DNA of 64,000 nucleotides from JAPLST01 sp964397565 (GTDB taxonomy: Bacteria > Auribacterota > UBA3054 > JAPLST01): NCBI GenBank assembly GCA_964397565.1, contig CAYNJC010000014.1, forward strand, positions 38,180-102,179. Reading direction: 5' to 3'. The notes under the pieces were generated by a model. It did no database searches. It was given only the letters and a program-made list of their open reading frames with translations, and was not told where the DNA came from. Within the stretch, counting starts at the first letter, position 1. Each line of letters starts with the position of its first letter. Below are positions 54,100 through 61,895 of this stretch, in pieces. The translations under genes were made by a program, and so were the position numbers.

Positions 54100-55061
54100 A
54101 ACGTGTCGGCAGCGATCCGTGGGTACAATTCCGCCCAGGCCTGGTCCGCAGTCGCGCCGCGCGCGAAGAGCGCCTGCAAAAATTCGAGGCGCGGGCGCAA
54201 GCCGGTGTTGTTGGCCACCTGAATATTCAGGCCGGGGCGGGCGTTGGCCTCGATCATCATCGGGCCATGCTGGGCGTCGAGCATCAGATCCACGCCGATA
54301 TACTTGAGCGGAATGTGCGTGGCCAGCCGGCGGGCGGCGTCGACTGCCGCCGGCCAATCGGGCACCTGCAAGCCCAGCAGATTGGCGCCGGTATCGGGAT
54401 GGCGCGTGATGTGGTCGTTGTGGCAGACGGCTGCGCGGGTGATGCCGGTGGCAATCGCGACGCCCAGCCCGACGGCGCCTTGATGCAGATTGGCGCGGCC
54501 GTCCGAGCGCTTGGTCGGCAGGCGCATCATCGCCATGACCGGCACGGTGCGGAAGAGAATAACGCGCACATCGGGCGTGCCGCCGTAGGCAATGTCCTTG
54601 AAAAACACATGCGGGAAGATGCGCTGCTCAATCAGGGTTTGGTCGGGCAATTCACTGAGCGAGTACAAACCGGACAAAATCGAGGTGACATGAAAGTGCA
54701 GATCCATGGTGCCGACGTGGGCGCCGCTGGGCTTGCGCCATGTGCCGTCCTTGTCGCGTTCGAGGACCAGGACGCCGCGGCCGGCAGCGCCGCGATTGGG
54801 CTTGATGACAAAGGTGTTGTAGGTGGTCGTGACGCGCGTCAGTATGCGGGTGATCTCGCCGTAATAGGTCACTACGCCATAGGTCTCCGGGCAGGGGACG
54901 TGGGCTTCGGCGGCCAGGGTCTTGGTCCTGATTTTCTCATCCACCAAGCGGTAATGTTGGCGTGGATTGCCGGGCGCAATATAGCGGGCGTTGCGCCGGT
55001 TCATGCAAAGAATATGATGGGCGCCGAGCAGGCGCAGGTATGAATTAAGTTTGGTTCCCAT
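54096..55061 (-). CDS. RimK-like ATP-grasp ligase (alpha-L-glutamate ligase-related)
   Basis: 321 residues, start overlapping the transglutaminase gene by 17 bases. ATP-grasp markers: FVIKPNRGAAGRGVLVLERD (lysine and glycine loop), KDIAYGGTPDVRVILFRTVPVMAMMRLP, and the metal site MMIEANARPGLNIQVAN near residue 271-288. It resembles the RimK-related glutamate ligase family that is usually encoded next to a transglutaminase-7TM protein. It should join an amino acid to a peptide or protein carboxylate with ATP. The substrate is not known. Confidence 0.88.
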   Translation of the reverse strand: MGTKLNSYLRLLGAHHILCMNRRNARYIAPGNPRQHYRLVDEKIRTKTLAAEAHVPCPETYGVVTYYGEITRILTRVTTTYNTFVIKPNRGAAGRGVLVLERDKDGTWRKPSGAHVGTMDLHFHVTSILSGLYSLSELPDQTLIEQRIFPHVFFKDIAYGGTPDVRVILFRTVPVMAMMRLPTKRSDGRANLHQGAVGLGVAIATGITRAAVCHNDHITRHPDTGANLLGLQVPDWPAAVDAARRLATHIPLKYIGVDLMLDAQHGPMMIEANARPGLNIQVANNTGLRPRLEFLQALFARGATADQAWAELYPRIAADTL

Positions 55062-56631
55062 TGGCCAGGGCGCGGAAACGGATGAATTCTGCCAGGCGGA
55101 AGCCGGAATAGCGCCCGATCAAGAGCATGATCGCGATCACCGTCAGCAGCAGCTCCGGCATGGCGAACATGAGCGTGGTCAGGGTTTTCCAGCGGAAGAC
55201 CAGACAAATGACGACGACCGAGGCGAGCGTGCCGAGCAGATGCTTGAACATGTTGACAAAGCCGTCTTCGAGCTCAAGCAGCCAGCAGCGCTCGATCGAC
55301 ATGGTCAGGATGACGACCGGCAGCAGGCCGACGATCACGCCCAGCTCGGTCTCGAACCGGTCGGTGATAATAACGAAGACGATCATGCCGATGATGACAA
55401 ACGTCAGCATGACCGACAAGCGTGGCACCAGCAGCAGTTTTAAGCCGTCAACCAGCCAGCGCACCAGCAAGCCGAGCAGAATGAAGGCCAGCAGCGTGGC
55501 GATGCCCCAGCGCAACGGGGCGAGATGGATGCCGATCGAGATGAGGACCGGCGCAAAGGTACCGAGCGTGGGAATGCCGATGATATTGCGGATGATGCAG
55601 ACGACCAGCGCGCCCAACGGAATCAGGAGCAGAAAGCGCAGCGCCCACTGGCCGTTCGGCGACAAATGCGAAAATGAGGCGACCGTGGCAAGCTGTTGCC
55701 ATTGATTGGTGCCGACATTGGTGTCGCTCTCGAGCGCCGCCACCCGGAGAATGGTGAAGCTGTAGTTGAGCGCATCCATGTAGCGATGTCGGATCAGCGG
55801 GTAATCACCGCGGTACAAGAGCAGGTAATTCGAGGGCATGGTCTGATAGCGGCCATTCAGCGGGCAATACGGCACCCAGCGATCATTATGCCAGACTTCC
55901 ACCCAAACATGTGATTCGCGTTTGATGCCCTCGTTGAGGATCAAGCCGCCGATCACGCGGGCGGGGATGCCGCAGGCGCGGCAGAGTGCGACCATCAACC
56001 GGCTCTTGCCGCCGCAATCGCTTGCGCCAGTGTTCAACGCGGTGATGGCGTCCACCGTGCCGGGCACATAGTTGTTGAGCATGCGATAGGTGCAGAAATT
56101 ATAGATGGCATCGACCTTCTTGTCCGGGTTGGTGATGTCCTTGGTGAGTTCATGCGCTTTTTGCTGAATCAGCGGGGCGGAGGCCTGAATCTGATCCGTA
56201 CTGGCCAGGCATTCCTGCAGTAACTTGGCGCGCTGTCTCTTGGGCATCGGCGCCGAGGGCGGCTCGTCCGGCTGGGCCTGGGTCACAAAACTGACGGACA
56301 TCTCCTTGGGACCTTTGACGCCGGTGTTTTGCCACAAGACAAACCGGTTGCGCTCGTTGCCCTCGGTCACAAAGTGGTGGGTCATGCCGGTTTCTTTGAA
56401 CTCTTCGGCCGTGATTTGTTGGGCGTCGGACTTGGCCGGCAGCAGCAGCTTGACATACGACTCTTTGCGTTTGGCATCGGCGTTGATGCGGATGTTGACG
56501 CGCCAGCGCGCGCCCTTGGTCAGGCCCGACAAATCGCCGCCAAGCAACCAGTAGCGCGTGCCCGCCAAGCCGCCGCTCAACGCCAGCAACAAGCACGCGC
56601 TAATGACAACAATACGAGTTGGACGATCCAT
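55045..56631 (-). CDS. Transglutaminase-like domain fused to seven membrane helices
   Basis: 528 residues. N-terminal membrane segment (8-28), periplasmic domain, transglutaminase fold with C206 (ASDCGGKSRL) and H241 (SHVWVEVW), but the third catalytic position reads WVPYCPLNG, so Cys replaces the usual Asp. Residues about 330-510 form six to seven membrane helices (LLLIPLGALVVCIIRNIIG, LLAFILLGLLVRWLV, LTFVIIGMIVFVIITDRF and others). The family is called inactive transglutaminase-7TM and is regularly paired with the RimK-like ligase downstream. The third frequent partner, a retropepsin-like aspartyl protease, is absent here. Confidence 0.87.
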   Translation of the reverse strand: MDRPTRIVVISACLLLALSGGLAGTRYWLLGGDLSGLTKGARWRVNIRINADAKRKESYVKLLLPAKSDAQQITAEEFKETGMTHHFVTEGNERNRFVLWQNTGVKGPKEMSVSFVTQAQPDEPPSAPMPKRQRAKLLQECLASTDQIQASAPLIQQKAHELTKDITNPDKKVDAIYNFCTYRMLNNYVPGTVDAITALNTGASDCGGKSRLMVALCRACGIPARVIGGLILNEGIKRESHVWVEVWHNDRWVPYCPLNGRYQTMPSNYLLLYRGDYPLIRHRYMDALNYSFTILRVAALESDTNVGTNQWQQLATVASFSHLSPNGQWALRFLLLIPLGALVVCIIRNIIGIPTLGTFAPVLISIGIHLAPLRWGIATLLAFILLGLLVRWLVDGLKLLLVPRLSVMLTFVIIGMIVFVIITDRFETELGVIVGLLPVVILTMSIERCWLLELEDGFVNMFKHLLGTLASVVVICLVFRWKTLTTLMFAMPELLLTVIAIMLLIGRYSGFRLAEFIRFRALANGNQT

Positions 56632-56756
56632 AAAACGTGGTGGTGGATTAGTTCAGCGACAATGAAAATGACAGGCGGTCAAGCATGCTGGCAATGACGA
56701 TGTGGCAACGGATATGGCCCGCGTGGGCCGCGCGGGCGCGGGCGCCCGCCGCACGA

Positions 56757-56966
56757 CTATGCATCGTCTTCCTCGTCCAGCTCCGCCTCGCGCCAGCTCA
56801 CCCAGAATGAACAGAACTGATGCCATGATTCCGGACACTCGACAAAGAACTCGCCCAAGACTTCGAGCAGCGTGTCCACGTCCTCGTCAACTTGGGCAAG
56901 CAAGTCCTGCAATCCATCGTGCGGGTCTTCGCTAATGCCGTGATCAGAAAACATCCATTCATTCAT
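56757..56966 (-). CDS. Small acidic protein of unknown function
   Basis: 69 residues, strongly acidic (ends ELDEEDDA), with MNEWMFSDHGISEDPHDG and FFVECPESWHQFCSFWVSWRE. ATGAGG upstream of the start gives a weak ribosome site. Aromatic and acidic residues, with three Trp and two Cys, suggest a folded small protein. Lies between folD and the transglutaminase gene in the same direction; it may belong to the same transcript. I do not recognise it. Confidence 0.5.
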   Translation of the reverse strand: MNEWMFSDHGISEDPHDGLQDLLAQVDEDVDTLLEVLGEFFVECPESWHQFCSFWVSWREAELDEEDDA

Positions 56967-57074
56967 GCCAGCAACCTCATGAAAACATAGTAAAATAGCG
57001 TATCTGCGTTCATCATAACATATAAAAAATCAAAAAGCAAACCGAATGGCACGGGTGCGGGTTTGGCACGTCTC

Positions 57075-57962
57075 TTATGCCGCGGCCCGGTGCCGGGCCG
57101 CGCGGATGGCGTTGCGCAACAACATGGCGATGGTCATCGGGCCTATTCCGCCCGGGACCGGCGTGATGGCGCCCGCCACTGCACTGACGCCCGCGAAGTC
57201 AACGTCGCCGACCAGGCGATAGCCGGCCTTGGCGCCGGGATCGTCCACCCGGTTGATGCCGACGTCCACGACCACCGCGCCGGGCCGCACCATCGCGGCA
57301 GTCAGCGTGTTGGGCCGGCCAATCGCGGCGACGACGATGTCGGCCTGGCGCGTGTACTGCGCCAGATCGCGCGTGCCGGTATGGCAAAGCGTCACGGTCG
57401 CGTTCGCCCCGGCCCGCTTCTGCACCAATAGATTCGCCAGCGGCTTGCCGACGATATTCGAACGGCCCATGATGACCACATGCGCGCCGGCTAGTTCAAT
57501 GCCGTTCTCCTGCAGCAGAACCACCACGCCATACGGGGTGCAGGGAAAAAAGCCGTCGGTGTCACCAATGCACAACTTGCCGACGTTGACCGGATGAAAA
57601 CAGTCCACGTCCTTGCGCGGATCAATCGCGGCAATGATAGTCGCTTCAGTAATGTGTTTCGGCAGCGGCAACTGGACAATGTAGCCGTCCATCGCCGGAT
57701 CGGCATTCAGCCGCGCAATGAGCTGCAGCAGCTCGGCTTGCGTCGTGCTGGCGGGCAGCTCGAAGTTGTGCGAAAGGATGCCGACTTCGGCGCAGGCCTT
57801 TTTCTTCATGCGAATGTAGGCCTGCGAGGCGGGATTATCACCGACCAGCACAAAGCCCAAGCCGGGCGTGACGCTGTGCGCGGCCAGATGGCTGACCTCC
57901 TGCGCCATCTGCACGCGCAGCCGGCGCGCGGTTTCATTGCCATCCAGAATACGGGCGGACAT
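57075..57962 (-). CDS. folD: Methylenetetrahydrofolate dehydrogenase/cyclohydrolase
   Basis: 295 residues. Converts methylene-THF to formyl-THF. Signature YIRMKKKACAEVGI with the catalytic lysine at about 54, DGYIVQLPLPKH, PCTPYGVVVLLQ and GRSNIVGKPLANLL, then the C-terminal GGIGPMTIAMLLRN. AAGGAG precedes the ATG at 57962, 9 bases after the AcsE-like gene. This pairing fits one-carbon metabolism. Confidence 0.95.
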   Translation of the reverse strand: MSARILDGNETARRLRVQMAQEVSHLAAHSVTPGLGFVLVGDNPASQAYIRMKKKACAEVGILSHNFELPASTTQAELLQLIARLNADPAMDGYIVQLPLPKHITEATIIAAIDPRKDVDCFHPVNVGKLCIGDTDGFFPCTPYGVVVLLQENGIELAGAHVVIMGRSNIVGKPLANLLVQKRAGANATVTLCHTGTRDLAQYTRQADIVVAAIGRPNTLTAAMVRPGAVVVDVGINRVDDPGAKAGYRLVGDVDFAGVSAVAGAITPVPGGIGPMTIAMLLRNAIRAARHRAAA

Positions 57963-57971
57963 GCCGGCTCC

Positions 57972-58769
57972 TTACTGCTTGCCGTCGCGCGCGGCGGTGA
58001 TGTACTCCATGCAATACTCGTCCAGGCCGACCAGCGCGCGGGTGGCAGCCATGATGCCCATCATGCCTTCGGCGGTCGGGTCAATAATGGCGCCATCCAG
58101 GCCGGCCTCGACCAGCAACGCGAAAAACGCGCGATTAACATGAATCCGGTTGGGCAAGCCGTACGAGATGTTGCTCAAGCCGACCATCGTGTGCGCGGCC
58201 GGATACTTGGTTTTGATATAGCGCACGCCCTCAATGGTCATGCGCGCCTGCTCGGGATTGGTCGAGATCGGGCGCACCAGCGGGTCAATGTACATCCGCT
58301 CGAGCGCGATGCCTTCGGCGGTCATGCGCGCGCACAGCTCGTCAATGATGGTCTGCCGGCCTTCGAGCGTCTCGGGCATGCCGGCGTCGTTCATGGTCAG
58401 GGCTATGATGCCGGTGTTGTATTTCTTCACCAGCGGCAGCGTGTCGGCCAGGCGCACGGTCTCGGCCGTGGTCGAGTTGATAATCGTGCCGGGCCGGTTG
58501 CACACCTGCAGCCCGGCTTCCAGCACCTGCGTTTGGGCGGAGTCAAACGACAAGGGCAGCGCGGTGGCACTGCTGACGATCTCGGCCAGCCAGCGCATGT
58601 CTTCGAGTTCCTTGGCCGGATCGGCGCCGGCATTGACATCAATATGGGTGGCGCCGCGCGCCTCCTGCTGGCGCACTTCGTTGCGGATGAACTCGGCGTC
58701 ACGCGCCCAGGCTTTCTCGCGGATCGACTTGCGCGTCATGTTGATGCGCTCGGCTACAATCGTCATCAT
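57972..58769 (-). CDS. Methyltetrahydrofolate methyltransferase (AcsE/pterin-binding family)
   Basis: 265 residues, pterin-binding TIM barrel like AcsE (methyl-H4F:corrinoid/iron-sulfur protein methyltransferase, about 262 residues) and the MetH folate domain. THIDVNAGADPA, GTIINSTTAE and TMVGLSNISYGLPNR carry the conserved Asp and Asn for pterin binding. AcsE moves a methyl group to a corrinoid protein in the Wood-Ljungdahl path. Other acs genes are not in the window, so a different corrinoid partner is possible. The start is one of two adjacent ATGs; folD follows. Confidence 0.82.
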   Translation of the reverse strand: MMTIVAERINMTRKSIREKAWARDAEFIRNEVRQQEARGATHIDVNAGADPAKELEDMRWLAEIVSSATALPLSFDSAQTQVLEAGLQVCNRPGTIINSTTAETVRLADTLPLVKKYNTGIIALTMNDAGMPETLEGRQTIIDELCARMTAEGIALERMYIDPLVRPISTNPEQARMTIEGVRYIKTKYPAAHTMVGLSNISYGLPNRIHVNRAFFALLVEAGLDGAIIDPTAEGMMGIMAATRALVGLDEYCMEYITAARDGKQ

Positions 58770-58829
58770 GGCGTGGTGCTCTCAAGTGGTTAGCGGTGAC
58801 GCAAGCAAAACTACAAGTACATTGGCACA

Positions 58830-58835
58830 AGTATA
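58830..58835 (-). promoter_or_regulatory. -10 box of the AcsE-folD run
   Basis: TATACT with TGG before it on the minus strand (extended -10), 61 bases before the start. A TTGACA lies 21 bases further upstream, too far for a normal spacer. Confidence 0.4.
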
Positions 58836-58868
58836 CCAAAAACAAAGCGGACGCGTTGTCAAATGGCA

Positions 58869-58897
58869 TTGCAACGCCGCCCCGCTTGCGCTATACT
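58869..58897 (+). promoter_or_regulatory. Promoter of mnmG
   Basis: TTGCAA and TATACT with a 17-base spacer. The predicted +1 is at about 58904, next to the ATG at 58905, so the transcript may be almost leaderless. Confidence 0.65.
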
Positions 58898-58904
58898 AAT
58901 GGCC

Positions 58905-60788
58905 ATGAGGTATCCGACGGTCTATGAGGTGATCGTGATTGGCGCGGGCCATGCCGGCTGCGAGGCGGCGCATGCCGCCGCGCGCATGGGCTGCCGCACC
59001 CTCTTGTTGACGATGCAGCTCGACACCATCGCGCAAATGTCCTGCAATCCCGCCATCGGCGGCCTGGGCAAAAGCAACCTGGTGCGCGAAGTCGACGCGC
59101 TCGGCGGCTTGATGGGCTTTGTGACGGATTACACCGGCATTCAGTTCCGCATGTTGAACACCAGCAAAGGCCCGGCCGTCCAAGCGCTGCGCGCGCAAAC
59201 CGATCGCCACGCCTACAGCCGCATGATGAAACGTTGCCTCGAAACCACGCCGCTGCTCGATCTCAAACAGGGCATGGCAACCGCGCTGCTGACCGATGCG
59301 CAGGGTGTGACCGGCGTCGTGTGCGCCGGCGACGTCGCCTTCACTGCGCGCAGCGTGGTCGTCACCACCGGCACCTTTCTGCACGGCATGCTGCACATCG
59401 GCGAGCTGATGCTGCCGGGCGGCCGCGGCGGCGAACCGCCGGCCATCGGCTTGTCGGATTCCTTGCGCACGCTGGGCTTGCAGCTCGGCCGGCTCAAGAC
59501 CGGCACGCCGCCGCGCCTGGATGCGCGGACCATTGATGTCACCCGCATGCGCGCCCAGGCCGGCGATCCTGATCCCGCCGCATTTTCCTTTCAGCACCGC
59601 ACGCCGCCCGCCCTTGCGCAAATGCCACAGGTACCGTGTCATATTACCCACACCAGCACGCAGACCAAAGAAATCATCGAACGCAATTTGTCGCGCGCCC
59701 CGCTCTATACTGGCCAGATTCATGGCGTCGGCCCGCGCTACTGCCCCTCGATCGAAGACAAAATCAAGCGCTTCGCCGACAAGGACACGCACCTGGTGTT
59801 CATCGAGCCCGAGGGCTGCGCCACCAACGAAGTCTATCCGAACGGCATCTCGACCAGTCTGCCGCTGGATGTGCAGATCGAGCTGGTGCGCTCAATTGTC
59901 GGTTTGGAACAGGCCGAGATCATCAAGCCGGGCTATGCGATCGAATATGATTATTGCGACCCGGCCGATCTGCGCGCAACCCTCGAATCAAAAATCGTCC
60001 CGCGCCTCTTCCTAGCCGGACAAATCAACGGGACCTCCGGCTATGAAGAGGCCGCGGCCCAAGGCATCCTGGCCGGCATCAATGCCGCTGCCACCGTCCG
60101 CGCCCGTGAGCCATTGACACTCGACCGCAGCCAGGCGTATCTGGGCGTCATGATTGATGACCTGATCACGCGCGGCGTGACCGAGCCTTATCGCATGTTC
60201 ACCTCGCGTGCCGAGTATCGCCTGATCCTACGGCAGGACAACGCCGATGCGCGCTTGACCGGGATTGGCCGCCACTATGGCCTGATTGACGACGCGCGCT
60301 ACGCTGCCTTCACCCGCAAGCGCGCCGCGATTGAAGCCGAGTTGACCGAGCTGCACACGCGCCGCAAAGATGGTCAGCCGCTAACCAAACTCCTGGCTGC
60401 GCCGCAAACAACGCGCGCCGACTATTCAAATTTGCGTGGCGAGGCCGCACCGGCCGTGCTTGAAGATCCAGCCGTGCTGGACGCCGTGCTGATCGAATGC
60501 AAATATGCCGGCTACATCGAGCGCCAGCGTGCCGTCATCGAGAAATTCGCGCGGCTGGAGAAAAAGCGCATTCCCGCCACCTTTGATTACAGCGCCGTGC
60601 CCGGCATGCGCATCGAAGCCCACCAGAAATTCACGCGGGTGCAGCCGCAGTCGCTCGGCCAGGCCAGTCGCATCGAGGGCGTCACGCCGGCCGACATGAC
60701 ATTGCTGGCGGCCTTTCTGGCGCGCGGCGCGCGGGCGGCAAAACTGGTAGAATCTGAATTAACAAACCAAAGGGAGACAGCGACATGA
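58905..60788 (+). CDS. mnmG: tRNA uridine 5-carboxymethylaminomethyl modification enzyme
   Basis: 627 residues from ATG 58905; ATG 58899 is an alternative. FAD-binding GAGHAGCEAA at 13-22, then NPAIGGLGKSNLVREVDALGG (about 46-66), GTPPRLD, and the MnmG C-terminal SRAEYRLILRQDNADARLT. With MnmE it adds the C5 substituent on wobble uridine. MnmE is not in the window; MnmA is at 3.9 kb. The stop overlaps the rubrerythrin start (ATGA). Confidence 0.95.
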   Translation: MRYPTVYEVIVIGAGHAGCEAAHAAARMGCRTLLLTMQLDTIAQMSCNPAIGGLGKSNLVREVDALGGLMGFVTDYTGIQFRMLNTSKGPAVQALRAQTDRHAYSRMMKRCLETTPLLDLKQGMATALLTDAQGVTGVVCAGDVAFTARSVVVTTGTFLHGMLHIGELMLPGGRGGEPPAIGLSDSLRTLGLQLGRLKTGTPPRLDARTIDVTRMRAQAGDPDPAAFSFQHRTPPALAQMPQVPCHITHTSTQTKEIIERNLSRAPLYTGQIHGVGPRYCPSIEDKIKRFADKDTHLVFIEPEGCATNEVYPNGISTSLPLDVQIELVRSIVGLEQAEIIKPGYAIEYDYCDPADLRATLESKIVPRLFLAGQINGTSGYEEAAAQGILAGINAAATVRAREPLTLDRSQAYLGVMIDDLITRGVTEPYRMFTSRAEYRLILRQDNADARLTGIGRHYGLIDDARYAAFTRKRAAIEAELTELHTRRKDGQPLTKLLAAPQTTRADYSNLRGEAAPAVLEDPAVLDAVLIECKYAGYIERQRAVIEKFARLEKKRIPATFDYSAVPGMRIEAHQKFTRVQPQSLGQASRIEGVTPADMTLLAAFLARGARAAKLVESELTNQRETAT

Positions 60789-61321
60789 AAGACCTGAAGA
60801 ACACGAAGACCGAGAAGAATCTGCAGGCAGCGTTCGCCGGCGAGTCCCAGGCGCGCAACAAGTATACCTACTTTGCGTCGGTCGCCAAGAAAGAAGGCTA
60901 CGAGCAGATCGCGGCGCTCTTCCTCGAGACGGCCGAGCAAGAGAAGGAGCACGCAAAGTTGCACCTCAAAGCGTTGAGTGGCATTGGCGACACGGCCGCG
61001 AATCTCAAAGCCGCTTCAGCCGGCGAAGGTCATGAATGGACCTCGATGTATCCGGACATGGCCAAAGACGCCCGCACGGAAGGCTTTGAGGAGATCGCGC
61101 GCCTGTTCGAGGGCATTGCCAAGATTGAGAAAGAGCATCAACAACGCTATCTGGCCTTGCTGAAAAATCTGGAAAGCGGTGCGGTGTTCGAAAAGGCGCA
61201 AAAGGTCAAATGGCGCTGTCGCAACTGCGGTCTGGTCTATGAAGGCACCACGGCGCTGGAAAAATGCCCGGTCTGCCAGCACCCCAAGGCCTACTTCGAG
61301 ATCGTGCCTGAAAATTACTAG
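60785..61321 (+). CDS. rbr: Rubrerythrin
   Basis: 178 residues. Di-iron four-helix domain with E20, E53-x2-H56 and E115-x2-H118 plus other acidic ligands (EQEKEH, EKEH), then a C-terminal rubredoxin with C145, C148, C161, C164. It reduces hydrogen peroxide in anaerobes and microaerophiles. AAGGGAGACAG upstream of ATG 60785 serves as ribosome site within the end of mnmG. Confidence 0.95.
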   Translation: MKDLKNTKTEKNLQAAFAGESQARNKYTYFASVAKKEGYEQIAALFLETAEQEKEHAKLHLKALSGIGDTAANLKAASAGEGHEWTSMYPDMAKDARTEGFEEIARLFEGIAKIEKEHQQRYLALLKNLESGAVFEKAQKVKWRCRNCGLVYEGTTALEKCPVCQHPKAYFEIVPENY

Positions 61322-61895
61322 AAGAATTGAACAAGGAGTAAAAGAGTCAAGGAGATAGAGGAAACTTTTAGCAGCGAAACAATTCGTGGTGCGGCACGGC
61401 AGTGTTTGCCGTCTGCACTGTTCCAATTCATTTATAATTTATTTCGCTGCGAAAGAGATTAGCCGGTTCAATCGACACTTTTTGTCGTTTGTGGCGGCAG
61501 CCGGCTGCAATGTGGCGGCACTCTGGCCCACACGAGTCCGATAACTATATCCAAAGGCTTGCGGTAGAGCTTGCATTACTACATAATGTTGCCCCGAACC
61601 CCATGCCGTCGCACGCCGTCCCACATCGTACAACTTGCTCAACCAACCACGCCATCTAGACATCACATGCCCGTCGGCATCCTTAAATAACGCCGTTCAT
61701 GCATGACCCATCTCTGTCGACGGACTGTCAGAGCAGGTCATTGTGACACAGCCGGTCGTTATAACCTGTTTATTATGCAAGGCAAACAGCGTCAAAACAT
61801 GAATTTTACTGTATGCGCAGGACTGGCATACTACCTGCTCTTTATACCAAACGCCATCGTGTTTTGATGGCAAATTAATAAGTACCAAAGGTACA
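61322..61895. other. Intergenic region with hairpins
   Basis: 574 bases. It contains arms GCAGCGAAA (61371-61379) and TTTCGCTGC (61442-61450) around a 6-bp stem at 61396-61412, and the palindrome at 61469-61491. The right part is AT-rich, with AAAGG ahead of the lipoprotein start. Two minus-strand frames (61439-61666, 61697-61888) are not convincing. Confidence 0.55.
61469..61491. repeat. CAATCGACA palindrome, left copy
   Basis: Arms CAATCGACA and TGTCGTTTG with a CTTTT loop and one mismatch. Matches the perfect palindrome at 63741-63763. Confidence 0.65.

Noticed and set aside
61439..61888. Two minus-strand frames between rubrerythrin and the lipoprotein gene
   Set aside because: No domains or ribosome sites, and the first spans a hairpin element.
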